Source: PALSA-1006 sp964532405
Lineage (GTDB): Bacteria; Pseudomonadota; Gammaproteobacteria; Burkholderiales; Gallionellaceae
Reading direction: 5' to 3'
NCBI GenBank assembly: GCA_964532405.1
Contig: CAZHIC010000025.1
Location: 1-34,339, forward strand
Length of the DNA: 34,339 nucleotides
Of this stretch, positions 15,914 to 23,533 are shown piece by piece. The notes beneath the pieces were generated by a model. It did not search any database. It was given only the letters and a program-made list of their open reading frames with translations, and was not told the origin of the DNA. Within the stretch, counting starts at the first letter, position 1. Each line of letters starts with the position of its first letter. A program made the translations under genes and the position numbers.

Positions 15914-16545
15914 GCTCCATTCCACATAATCTCATTGAAGGTTTTCAGCGCTTCCGGAAGCGGCATTTCGAGCGCAACGACAGCCTTTATCAGCAACTTG
16001 TGAAACAGGGCCAGACGCCCAAAACGCTGGTTATCGCCTGTTGCGACTCACGCGTGGATCCCGCATTGGTACTGGATTGCGCTCCGGGGGACCTGTTCGT
16101 TATCCGCAATGTGGCTAATCTTGTTCCGCCATCGGAAAATCGGGCCGGGCATCACGGTACGACGGCCGCTATCGAATACGCCATACGCATTCTCGCGGTA
16201 GAGCACATCATCGTGCTGGGCCACGCCCATTGCGGCGGCATCAACACCTTGGTCAGAACTGGCGGAGTGAGCAACCCCGATTCCTACATGGCAGACTGGA
16301 TGTGTCTGGCAGAAAGCGCGCGCGCCAGCGTGATGGCAGAGATGCCGGATGCGTCGCTTGAAGAAAAACTTCATGCCTGCGAGCAGCGGGCCATTTTGGT
16401 TTCGTTGAAAAATTTGATGACATTTCCATGGGTACAAGAACGTGTTGCGGGCGGGACACTTACTCTGCACGGCTGGTATTTCGATATGGAGCACGGCCAG
16501 CTGTTGTGTTTCGATGCGGCGGACGGTTGTTTCAAAGCATTGTGA
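15910..16545 (+). CDS. can: Beta-carbonic anhydrase
   Basis: Zinc enzyme of 211 aa interconverting CO2 and bicarbonate. The zinc ligands and catalytic dyad are visible: Cys44, Asp46 and Arg48 in ACCDSRVDP, and His105 with Cys108 in GHAHCGG. The VIRNVANLVPP strand at about 64-74 is also typical of clade B beta-CAs. There is no signal peptide, so it is cytoplasmic. It overlaps purC by four bases and is followed after 21 bases by a protein kinase gene, so the three are probably co-transcribed. Bicarbonate is needed for carboxylations, and RuBisCO needs CO2, so a role in carbon supply is likely. The symbol is by family only. Confidence 0.94.
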   Translation: MSSIPHNLIEGFQRFRKRHFERNDSLYQQLVKQGQTPKTLVIACCDSRVDPALVLDCAPGDLFVIRNVANLVPPSENRAGHHGTTAAIEYAIRILAVEHIIVLGHAHCGGINTLVRTGGVSNPDSYMADWMCLAESARASVMAEMPDASLEEKLHACEQRAILVSLKNLMTFPWVQERVAGGTLTLHGWYFDMEHGQLLCFDAADGCFKAL

Positions 16546-16566
16546 TGAACTTCATGGATCGAAAAC

Positions 16567-17964
16567 ATGGCTGAACAAAACGACGATTCCCGCAGTCTTG
16601 CAGCATTACGCAAAGAGTTCATGCGCAATTCGGTAGCCGACCAAACTCCGGCAGTCATTCAAAACGACAGCTTCCGACTTCGTTTCGAGATGCGCAAGGA
16701 GTTGGGGCGCGGCGCGGCAGGCGAGGTGCATCTGGCCTTCGATACCTATCTGCAACGCGAGGTGGCGCTCAAGCTCACCCGGTCGGCGTATTTGGATAAC
16801 CCGCAAGAGGGCATCCGCAATCGCAAGATGTGGCTGAACGAAACGCGTTTGGCGGGCAAGCTGCAACATCCTTTTATCGTGCAGATATTTGAGGCTTGCA
16901 GCACCGACGAATTCGACTATCTGGTGATGGAATACGTGCCGGGAGGAACGCTCAAACAACATACCTCTTTCAATAATTTGTTGCCGCTTAGCCGCCTGAT
17001 AGACATTCTGTACAAGGTATGCAACGCCCTAGATTATTCCCACAAGATGGGCATTCTTCACCGCGACATCAAACCGAGCAACGTATTGCTCGGAGAAAAT
17101 AACGCCGTAAAGGTGTCAGACTTCGGCGCGGCATTTCTGTTCAATTCCGATACCACCCAAGTCGATATGGTCGGAACTTTGCCGTTCATGCCGCCGGAGC
17201 TGTTCATACAAGAGCGCCCCTCCATGCAGTCCGATGTCTACGCGGTGGGCGTCATGGCCTACCAGCTGCTGACCGGCATGTTGCCGTTCACGGCCAAGTC
17301 GTACGATGAAATGATCTATCAGAAGCTGCACGATGAGGCCTTGCCGCTGGAAAAGCGTCGCCGCGACATTCCGCAGGCATTGCGCTTTGCGGTGCATCGC
17401 GCCATGCATCGCGATAAAGAGATGCGCTACAGCTCATGGAAGGCGTTCTGCGACGACCTTGCGGCCGCCTTGCCGAGCGTGGAAAGACCCGAGGAGGTGC
17501 GTTTCGACTCCGCGCGTTTCGATGTTTTGCGCAACCTGGCCTTCTTTGCCAACTTTACCGACAACGAAGTGTGGGAAGCCGTCGGCATCAGCCAATGGCA
17601 AAACAGAAAAGCGGGTGAATACATCGTGCGCGAAGGCGAGGTCAGCAGCAGCCTGTTCGTTATGATCGATGGCGAAGCGCGGGTCACCAAGAGCGACGTA
17701 GAGCTTACGCGTATGCATGCGGGGAGCTGTTTTGGCGAAATAGCCTATTTGGACGAGCCTAAACATCTGCGTTTGGCCACAGTCAGGGCGATTACGGACA
17801 TGCGCGTGATCATGATCGAGGGCGGGTCGCTACAACACGCCAGTGATGGCCTTCAAGCCAGCTTTGCCAAGGGGTTTCTGAATTTAATGATTGCGCGCAT
17901 CAGAGATACCGATCGCCGCCTGCTTTCGATACTGCTGGCGCAGCCGGCAGCCGACTTGCCTTAA
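16567..17964 (+). CDS. Ser/Thr protein kinase with C-terminal cyclic-nucleotide-binding domain
   Basis: A 465-aa fusion. Residues about 38-300 form a Hanks-type kinase with all key residues: glycine loop GRGAAGEV (47-54), Lys69 (VALK), Glu92, HRDIKPSN (165-172), DFG (185-187) and MPPE (208-211). Residues about 318-440 form a cyclic-nucleotide-binding domain with a phosphate-binding cassette FGEIAYL (389-395) and Arg402 aligned with the ligand arginine, so nucleotide binding is plausible. No transmembrane segment is seen, so it is cytoplasmic. It follows the carbonic anhydrase gene by 21 bases in the same direction. The simplest reading is a kinase switched by cAMP, cGMP or another nucleotide; ligand and targets are unknown. 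Confidence 0.9.
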   Translation: MAEQNDDSRSLAALRKEFMRNSVADQTPAVIQNDSFRLRFEMRKELGRGAAGEVHLAFDTYLQREVALKLTRSAYLDNPQEGIRNRKMWLNETRLAGKLQHPFIVQIFEACSTDEFDYLVMEYVPGGTLKQHTSFNNLLPLSRLIDILYKVCNALDYSHKMGILHRDIKPSNVLLGENNAVKVSDFGAAFLFNSDTTQVDMVGTLPFMPPELFIQERPSMQSDVYAVGVMAYQLLTGMLPFTAKSYDEMIYQKLHDEALPLEKRRRDIPQALRFAVHRAMHRDKEMRYSSWKAFCDDLAAALPSVERPEEVRFDSARFDVLRNLAFFANFTDNEVWEAVGISQWQNRKAGEYIVREGEVSSSLFVMIDGEARVTKSDVELTRMHAGSCFGEIAYLDEPKHLRLATVRAITDMRVIMIEGGSLQHASDGLQASFAKGFLNLMIARIRDTDRRLLSILLAQPAADLP

Positions 17965-18286
17965 CCGACCCAAAACAGGAGACAGATAACGCACAGTGAT
18001 GCGCATCGATATAATCCTGTGTAGTTGTGTTGCTTGCCCGCGAATTGTTGATGCAGTGTTTGGCGTGCGTAGCACTGGTGTGCGCGGTATGGTTGAAGCG
18101 AGTGCTGGTAAAAAATTCGTGTTGTTTGTCCGCCGCACCGCTTTCAAATGAGGGCAGTGCCAATAACACCAGCACCAGCAAAGCAACGCAGAAGCCACTC
18201 CACAGCATCATCCACCCGGCGGGTCTTCCCGCTCCCTCATTGGCAAAGTCTGAAATTCTGGCTGAAATTGGATAAAACACTCGCAT
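17900..18286 (-). CDS. Possible small membrane protein, uncertain
   Basis: An open frame of 128 aa with one strongly hydrophobic segment (about residues 26-46, WMMLWSGFCVALLVLVLLALP) and a His/Cys/Thr-rich tail. AAAAAGGGG lies five bases before its ATG. Its end overlaps the 3' end of the kinase gene on the other strand by 65 bases, and the tail has no recognisable family, so the downstream part may not be real. It is divergent from the DUF6502-type gene, with two palindromic operators between them. It could be a real short membrane protein, a decayed gene, or chance. Confidence 0.3.
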   Translation of the reverse strand: MRVFYPISARISDFANEGAGRPAGWMMLWSGFCVALLVLVLLALPSFESGAADKQHEFFTSTRFNHTAHTSATHAKHCINNSRASNTTTQDYIDAHHCALSVSCFGSVKASRLPAAPAVSKAGGDRYL

Positions 18287-18320
18287 GATTGCCCCTTTTT
18301 AATAGTTGCCGAATTATTTC

Positions 18321-18337
18321 GTGTGAAATATTCCCAC
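18321..18337. promoter_or_regulatory. Palindromic operator 1
   Basis: GTGTGAAATATTCCCAC, an imperfect palindrome (6 of 8 pairs), followed by GG. It closely matches the second site 62 bases downstream. It lies between the divergent small ORF (start 18286) and the DUF6502-type gene. Confidence 0.6.
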
Positions 18338-18382
18338 GGATAAAACATGGTAGCGGAGAAAAATTCTGTTGTAAAGCATTTT

Positions 18383-18399
18383 GTGTGATTTATTCACAC
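18383..18399. promoter_or_regulatory. Palindromic operator 2
   Basis: GTGTGATTTATTCACAC (7 of 8 pairs), again followed by GG. Common consensus with site 1: GTGTGAwwTATTCnCACGG. Centre-to-centre distance is 62 bp, close to six helical turns, so a regulator could bind both on the same face. It lies 20 bases before the likely start codon and covers the -35 region of the likely promoter. Confidence 0.65.
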
Positions 18400-18403
18400 G
18401 GCA

Positions 18404-18412
18404 TGCTAAAAT
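18404..18412 (+). promoter_or_regulatory. Extended -10 element of the DUF6502-type gene
   Basis: TGCTAAAAT, an extended -10 (TGnTAAAAT). Transcription would begin about 7 bases later, practically at the GTG start (18420), implying a leaderless mRNA. No Shine-Dalgarno sequence is seen before that GTG. Confidence 0.4.
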
Positions 18413-18419
18413 TCGCATC

Positions 18420-19268
18420 GTGAACACAAATAATTTATCCAATGTCGGTTCCCATGTTCCGTCGCCCGCATTGATTGCGGCGTTGCGGTGCTTGTTGCGT
18501 CCGCTAATAAAGTTGCTTTTGGTCAATGGGATCACCTACCCGTTTTTATCCAATCTGTTGAAATCCATATATGTGGAAGTGGCGACAGAAGAATTCATAC
18601 TGAACGGTAAGCCGCAAACGGATAGCCGCATCAGTTTGTTAAGCGGCGTACATCGCAAAGATGTAAAAAGGTTGGGCGAAGAAAGCCGCCAAGAGCATGC
18701 CGCGCCGCCCACGATATCACTGGGCGCGAAATTGACCGCTTTATGGACCAGCAACGAATTGTACCTAGATGAAAACGGGCGTCATATTCCATTGCCGCGC
18801 CAAGCCAGCGAAGGCGGAGCCAAGTCGTTTGAAGGTCTGGTCAGCTCGGTCAGCAAAGACATTCGTTCCCGCGTGATATTGGACGAGTGGCTGCGTATCG
18901 GTGTTGCGCATATCGATGAGCAAGATCGCGTGTGTTTGAACACCGACGCCTTCATTCCGGAAAATGGATATGACGAAAAAGCCTATTATTTCGGGCAAAA
19001 TCTGCACGATCACATTGCGGCGGGAGCCCACAACCTGCTCGGACAAAAACCGCCGTTTCTCGATAGAAGCGTGTACTACGACAAGCTGTCGCCCGAGTCC
19101 GTGGCCGAGCTGGCGGAATTGTCCAAAAAATTAGGGATGCAAGCCTTGGTTGCAGTGAACAAACGCGCCGAGGTACTGCAAGAAATCGATGCTGTAAAAC
19201 CGGATGCGGATCAGCGTATCAATTTTGGCGTCTATTATTTTGGCGCGAAAGAAAACACCTCAAAATGA
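18420..19268 (+). CDS. DUF6502-like protein, probable DNA-binding
   Basis: Protein of 282 aa from a GTG start. I recognise the general pattern of the family I believe is catalogued as DUF6502: ALRCLLRPLIKLLLVNGITYPFL, then YVEVATEEF and TDSRISLLSGVHRKDVKRL (about residues 20-86). This part reads like a winged or helix-turn-helix DNA-binding module; the rest has no known motif. There is no signal peptide. Two palindromic operators lie immediately upstream, so self-regulation is likely. The gene overlaps the DUF5666 gene by four bases (ATGA). A longer form from a TTG at 18381 would begin inside operator 2 and is less likely. DNA binding is my inference; no function is established. Confidence 0.75.
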   Translation: MNTNNLSNVGSHVPSPALIAALRCLLRPLIKLLLVNGITYPFLSNLLKSIYVEVATEEFILNGKPQTDSRISLLSGVHRKDVKRLGEESRQEHAAPPTISLGAKLTALWTSNELYLDENGRHIPLPRQASEGGAKSFEGLVSSVSKDIRSRVILDEWLRIGVAHIDEQDRVCLNTDAFIPENGYDEKAYYFGQNLHDHIAAGAHNLLGQKPPFLDRSVYYDKLSPESVAELAELSKKLGMQALVAVNKRAEVLQEIDAVKPDADQRINFGVYYFGAKENTSK

Positions 19269-20515
19269 AAAGCCGATCCAGCAAACTGATTGTAATTATC
19301 GCGATACTGCTAACGCTGCTTCAGCCGTCTATTCTATGGGCCGTCGAAGCAAGCCAAGGGATCGGCGGGACAGGACATTCCGTGCCTGAAAGCGGTGTGG
19401 GCGGCACAGGCAATAGCACTGATAAAGAAGGGATTGCTCGCGAAAGTGGCATCGGCGGAACCGGCATCATGGCGAACAAGGCCGGCATAGGCGGGACGGG
19501 CCATACCCAAGGCGAGGGAGGTATCGGCGGAACCGGTATCGTCGGAACCATCACGGGCTTTGGCAGTATCTGGGTCAACGGGCTCGAGGTGGAATACGAC
19601 GCTAAGACGCGGGTGGTAACGACGGCGGCAGCAGCGAACACGAATGAATTGGCCATTGGGCAAGTCGTGGTGATCGAAGCACAGGGCGGCAATATGCTGC
19701 TCCAAGCCAATAAAATATCCGTGGTTAACGCGGTGGCAGGGCCAATATCGGAACTGGACGTCGGCAGCGGCAAATTGACCGTGCTCGGACAGACTGTCAT
19801 TGTCGCAGCCAAAACATTAACGCACGATCAACAGAAGCAGCAAAACTCAATACAACTCAAGCAGGGTGAGTATGTAAAAGTGAGCGGATTGCGCAAGGTG
19901 AATGGCGATATTGTGGCTTCCCGTATTGAGCGTATCGCCCCGATAGCCGAATCCAGTCTGGTGGGGCCGATCACGGGCATCGAGGGCAACACGGTCTATG
20001 TGTATGGTATGCAAGTGAGCGTCGCCACGCTTAATGGACTAAGCGTAGGCCAAGAAATCAGCGCGATAGGACAGCTGGATGGCGGCATATTGACTGCGCG
20101 TGAGATCACCCTCAGCCCGTCGACAGAACTGTATGGGCGCACAGAGCATATCAACCTGCAAGGCTATGCTGGAGCAGGAACTGCGACAGGGCAAATCAAG
20201 GTTGGAAATGTGGAAGTCGTGGTGTCTGATCCCTCGTTAATCGCCAAAGCGTTGGCTTCCGATGAGCCTGTTCAAATCAGCGGCCACTTTGCCAACGACC
20301 ACAGGCTGGTCGCCGACCGGATCGAATTTAGCAGGGACAGTCCGGATAGAGTGCAATACGATAATATTGGTGGCCGCGACCAGGAATCATCGGACAGAGT
20401 CGAACGCGGAGGACATGTTGAGCGGGTCGAGCGAGGAGATCATGCAGAGCGTCCCGACAGACCCGATTACTCGAGTCATTCCGACGTGCAAAAGCAATCA
20501 GATCATTCGCATTGA
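19265..20515 (+). CDS. Exported DUF5666 protein with GGTG repeats
   Basis: Protein of 416 aa with a signal peptide (hydrophobic 8-25, likely cleavage after LWA-VEA). It then carries five (I/V)GGTG motifs at 33, 45, 63, 75 and 87, spaced 12, 18, 12 and 12 residues. From about 92 to 345 come three or four DUF5666-type beta-rich units, each opening like GxITGFGSIWVNGLEV or GPITGIEGNTVYVYG. The last ~60 residues are hydrophilic with Arg/Asp/Glu/His-rich near-repeats (RVERGGHVERVERGDH). It overlaps both neighbours, so the operon is translated as a unit. It is probably periplasmic or surface-located; no catalytic residues are evident and its function is unknown. Confidence 0.8.
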   Translation: MKSRSSKLIVIIAILLTLLQPSILWAVEASQGIGGTGHSVPESGVGGTGNSTDKEGIARESGIGGTGIMANKAGIGGTGHTQGEGGIGGTGIVGTITGFGSIWVNGLEVEYDAKTRVVTTAAAANTNELAIGQVVVIEAQGGNMLLQANKISVVNAVAGPISELDVGSGKLTVLGQTVIVAAKTLTHDQQKQQNSIQLKQGEYVKVSGLRKVNGDIVASRIERIAPIAESSLVGPITGIEGNTVYVYGMQVSVATLNGLSVGQEISAIGQLDGGILTAREITLSPSTELYGRTEHINLQGYAGAGTATGQIKVGNVEVVVSDPSLIAKALASDEPVQISGHFANDHRLVADRIEFSRDSPDRVQYDNIGGRDQESSDRVERGGHVERVERGDHAERPDRPDYSSHSDVQKQSDHSH

Positions 20516-21300
20516 TGAGCAAGCCAGTGAAAAATAAATATCATGCTTTGGGAGCGGCTTTGCTTATGCTCCTGCCGATCAGCCGATCAGCCGTGGCTGC
20601 CCAAGGAGCGTACAGCCTGAGCAGCGGGATAGACTTTAGTTCCGGCAAATATGGCGGGCCGACAGCGACCGAGGTTACGTATATCCCATTCACCGGAAAA
20701 TATGAAACAGAGAGCTGGATACTCAAGTTGACCGTGCCTTACATCAGCATCAGCGGTCCCGGGAACGTGATGCCGAATATCGGGCAAGTCGTGAACGCAA
20801 GCAATGCCATCAGAACGGATGAGGGTCTGGGAGACATCGTGGCGTCGACGAGTTATAGCCTCGTCAACTCCAAGCGCAGCGGCGCGATCATAGACATCAC
20901 GGGCAAAGCAAAATTCGGCACCGCAGACAAACTCAAAGGTCTGGGCAGCGGGGCGAACGACTACGCTGCCGAAACCAGCGTATATAAAATCATGGGCAGT
21001 ATCAGTGTGTTCGGAACGCTGGGCTACAAGGTATTTGACCAGTCGCCGGGGTACACATTGAACGATGTATTTTATGGTGCTATCGGCATCAGCAAAAAGA
21101 TGGGGGGGCGGACTAGCACGGGTTTGATATACGACTACCGTCAAGCGACGTCGACGCGGGGCGATCCGCAGAAAATATGGACTGTTTTCCTGAACAGGAA
21201 AATCGGCACCAAATGGAAAATGCAAACATATTTTTTTACCGGTTCGGGTAATTCAAGTCCGGATTACGGCGGCGGTGCCATGCTGACACAAAATTTTTAA
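20515..21300 (+). CDS. Outer-membrane beta-barrel protein, function unknown
   Basis: Protein of 261 aa with a signal peptide (hydrophobic LGAALLMLLPISRSAVA, cleavage near AVA-AQG). It continues with alternating amphipathic strands throughout (YSLSSGIDFSSGKYGG, ESWILKLTVPYISI, GSISVFGTLGYKVF) and ends in Phe, the usual signal for barrel assembly. It resembles transporter-like barrels of the phenol-degradation MetA type in general style, but I cannot name the family with certainty. The ATG overlaps the DUF5666 stop (TGATG). It ends 17 bases from the converging DUF4124 gene. Operon context suggests it works with the exported DUF5666 protein at the outer membrane. Confidence 0.75.
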   Translation: MSKPVKNKYHALGAALLMLLPISRSAVAAQGAYSLSSGIDFSSGKYGGPTATEVTYIPFTGKYETESWILKLTVPYISISGPGNVMPNIGQVVNASNAIRTDEGLGDIVASTSYSLVNSKRSGAIIDITGKAKFGTADKLKGLGSGANDYAAETSVYKIMGSISVFGTLGYKVFDQSPGYTLNDVFYGAIGISKKMGGRTSTGLIYDYRQATSTRGDPQKIWTVFLNRKIGTKWKMQTYFFTGSGNSSPDYGGGAMLTQNF

Positions 21301-21317
21301 TGGCGTCCGCCGCAGCA

Positions 21318-21950
21318 TTATTTCTTTGATGCGGATGCGCTGCCGCCCTTGAGTTCGCGATAACGTAGTTTGTCGGCCTCGAAGCGTGCTTTTACACTGG
21401 CGAGTTCCTGATCACTTTGAGCCAGTTCTTTATTGAGATTGCTAACGTGAGCTTCGCTTGCTGCAACATCCTCAAGCAAAGATTTGGGGATTTTTTTACC
21501 CTGCTTAACTAGCCCGTCTTGTTCTTTCTGGTGCCCGATAAGAGAATTCTGCGCAGACTTGAGCATGGTGTTGATGCTGTTGATGCGAGCTTCCACCTGT
21601 TGCAAGCTCCGATCGCGCGAGAGATCGATCTCGTTCTCATTGCTAAAAGTGTTCAATAAAGCCGAATCCCTGCGTTTGGCTTCAATGGCGGCCTGTTGGG
21701 CCGTGCTTTTCTTGGCGTCTTCTGCTTCTTTGGCGCGCCGTTCTTCCGGAGTCAGTTTTTCTATACGTTGCTCGACACGTCCTTTGTCGCTAAATTTCGT
21801 AGCGTCCTTATTGGCGTACTCGGGGGGAATCGTTTCGCCGTAGTGCGTCGTGCCGTTGTCATCGACCCATTTGTACAGCTTTGCTTCGGCGCTGGCACAG
21901 AAGACGCCGCACAACACCAGTCCTACACCCAACCATTTTGCTTTAAGCAT
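21318..21950 (-). CDS. DUF4124 domain-containing exported protein
   Basis: Protein of about 210 aa: signal peptide (KWLGVGLVLCGVFCASAEA), then the DUF4124 signature KLYKWVDDNGTTHYGETIPPE, which marks many small periplasmic proteins, then a long charged, helical part (about residues 60-200) rich in Glu, Lys and Gln that is likely coiled coil. No enzymatic role is known. It overlaps the end of pyrE. Two starts are possible, 21962 and 21950. I prefer 21950, which gives a compact signal peptide and a short overlap with the pyrE stop; the evidence is thin. It is probably co-transcribed with pyrE. Confidence 0.85.
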   Translation of the reverse strand: MLKAKWLGVGLVLCGVFCASAEAKLYKWVDDNGTTHYGETIPPEYANKDATKFSDKGRVEQRIEKLTPEERRAKEAEDAKKSTAQQAAIEAKRRDSALLNTFSNENEIDLSRDRSLQQVEARINSINTMLKSAQNSLIGHQKEQDGLVKQGKKIPKSLLEDVAASEAHVSNLNKELAQSDQELASVKARFEADKLRYRELKGGSASASKK

Positions 21951-22590
21951 TTTGCACCCCATAACGTTCTCGATAAGATTGAACTGCCTGTAAATTTTGC
22001 CCTAAGTCTGCTCGTCCCTGCAAATATCCCAGCAAATCATCTAGCGCGGCAATGGAAATGACGGGCAAGCCGTAATCGCGCCTCACCTCCTGCACCGCAG
22101 ACAACTCGCCTTGCCCGCGTTCCATGCGATCCAGCGCGATCACCACGCCGCACGGTGTTGCACCCGCTGCGCGGATCAACTCGATGGACTCGCGCACCGA
22201 GGTGCCCGCCGAGATCACATCGTCGATGATGAGCACCCTGCCCTGCAACTTCGCGCCCACCGTGTTGCCGCCCTCGCCGTGGTCTTTAGCTTCCTTGCGG
22301 TTAAAGCAATACGGCACGTTGTGGCCTTGTTCGGAGAGAGAAATCGAAGTGCCCGCCACCAGCGGAATACCCTTGTAGGCCGGACCGAACAGCATATCGA
22401 ATTCGATTTTGGAGGCGAGGATGGCTTGCGCATAGAACTGGCACAACTCGCGCAACGCCGCGCCGTCCTGAAACAAGCCCGAATTAAAAAAATATGGCGA
22501 CAAGCGCCCTGCTTTGGTTTGAAACTCGCCGAAACGCAAAACATTTTGCGCAACAGCGAAGTGGATAAAATCTTGGCGGTAAGCGTGCAT
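21943..22590 (-). CDS. pyrE: Orotate phosphoribosyltransferase
   Basis: PyrE, 215 aa, joins orotate to PRPP to give OMP in pyrimidine synthesis. Motifs: FNSGLFQDG near the N-terminus, FGPAYKGIPL (substrate loop), FNRKEAKDHGEGG (the mobile catalytic loop) and the PRPP-binding VLIIDDVISAGTSVRES. The start at 22590 is set by GAGG upstream and by family length. The ORF continues upstream to 22698, but that part is made of two intergenic repeats and is not coding. The DUF4124 gene overlaps its end. Confidence 0.96.
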   Translation of the reverse strand: MHAYRQDFIHFAVAQNVLRFGEFQTKAGRLSPYFFNSGLFQDGAALRELCQFYAQAILASKIEFDMLFGPAYKGIPLVAGTSISLSEQGHNVPYCFNRKEAKDHGEGGNTVGAKLQGRVLIIDDVISAGTSVRESIELIRAAGATPCGVVIALDRMERGQGELSAVQEVRRDYGLPVISIAALDDLLGYLQGRADLGQNLQAVQSYRERYGVQNA

Positions 22591-22614
22591 AAAACCTCTA
22601 AAACAATTCACCAC

Positions 22615-22663
22615 ATAACCAGCGACTTGCCCGCTTGCGGGCTTAGTCGATTGGCTAGTCGTT
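22615..22663. repeat. Interspersed repeat, copy 2 (partner at 7344)
   Basis: Matches 7344-7392 at 47 of 49 positions, in the same orientation. Here it lies immediately upstream of pyrE, in its leader region, beside the CAGAGACACAGAGG repeat. Confidence 0.8.
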
Positions 22664-22666
22664 ATA

Positions 22667-22690
22667 CCAGAGACACAGAGGCACAGAGAA
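22667..22690. repeat. CAGAGACACAGAGGCACAGAG repeat, single arm
   Basis: One arm of the same element that forms an inverted pair at 28507-28616. Nearly all bases of the arm are shared. No second arm is visible here. Confidence 0.65.
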
Positions 22691-22717
22691 GAAGCCACTG
22701 CAACGAAGTGCCGCCAT

Positions 22718-22723
22718 TATAAT
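22718..22723 (+). promoter_or_regulatory. -10 box upstream of xth
   Basis: Consensus TATAAT 27 bases before the exonuclease III start. No good -35 element is seen. Confidence 0.45.
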
Positions 22724-22750
22724 GCGCACATTCACATATCGAGAAAATTC

Positions 22751-23524
22751 ATGCGCATCATTTCCCTAAATTTAAACGGCATCCGCTCCGCCTACAACAA
22801 AGGCCTGTTGGAGTGGCTGGGCAAACAAAACACCGACATCCTCTGTGTGCAAGAACTCAAAGCCCAAGCCGCCGACATGACACCCGACATGCTTGCTCCC
22901 TTCGGTTATCACGGCTACTTCCACTACGCGGAAAAGAAAGGCTACAGCGGCGTCGGCATCTACAGCAAAACCAAACCGGATAACGTCATCGTCGGCTTGG
23001 GCATTCCCGAATTTGACGCCGAAGGACGCTACATCGAAGCCCAGTTCGGCAACCTCAGCGTGGTGTCGCTCTACCTGCCCTCCGGTTCCAGCGGCGAAGA
23101 ACGCCAAGCGGTGAAATTCAAATTCCTCGAAGCCTTTATGCCGCACATGAAGCAATTATTTGATAGCGGGCGTGAAGTTATCGTGTGCGGCGACTGGAAC
23201 ATAGCCCACACCGAAAAAGATTTGAAGAACTGGAAAGGCAACAAGAAAAACTCAGGCTTCCTGCCGGAAGAGCGCGCATGGCTCACCGAGCTATTCAGCG
23301 AAGTCGGCTTCGTCGACGTGTTCCGCAAATTGCACCCCGAACTGGAAGCCTATACCTGGTGGTCGAATCGCGGACAGGCTTGGGCAAAGAATGTGGGCTG
23401 GCGTCTCGACTATCAGATCGCCACACCGGGTATCGCCGCAAAGGCCGTGGCGACGGGTATCTACAAGGAGCAGCGGTTTTCGGATCACGCACCGTTGCTG
23501 GTGGATTACGACAACTCATTGTAA
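22751..23524 (+). CDS. xth: Exodeoxyribonuclease III
   Basis: AP endonuclease / 3'-5' exonuclease of the ExoIII family, 257 aa, acting in base-excision repair. Active-site pieces are all present: Asn in SLNLNGIRSA (residues about 5-14), Glu35 in CVQELKA, the GDWNIAH motif, WRLDYQIAT and the C-terminal SDHAPLLVDY with the catalytic His. Length is normal. It is a single gene, divergent from pyrE and followed by an interspersed repeat that could also end its transcript. The start is supported by GAGAAAA upstream. Confidence 0.95.
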   Translation: MRIISLNLNGIRSAYNKGLLEWLGKQNTDILCVQELKAQAADMTPDMLAPFGYHGYFHYAEKKGYSGVGIYSKTKPDNVIVGLGIPEFDAEGRYIEAQFGNLSVVSLYLPSGSSGEERQAVKFKFLEAFMPHMKQLFDSGREVIVCGDWNIAHTEKDLKNWKGNKKNSGFLPEERAWLTELFSEVGFVDVFRKLHPELEAYTWWSNRGQAWAKNVGWRLDYQIATPGIAAKAVATGIYKEQRFSDHAPLLVDYDNSL

Positions 23525-23533
23525 TGATTTGTT

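Noticed and set aside
17900..18130. Apparent resemblance of the small ORF tail to a multiheme cytochrome (HTAHTSATHAKHC)
   Set aside because: There is no CXXCH heme motif in any frame of this stretch, so the likeness is too loose to use.
22591..22698. N-terminal extension of PyrE
   Set aside because: The extra residues are translation of two repeats; the proper start with GAGG is at 22590.
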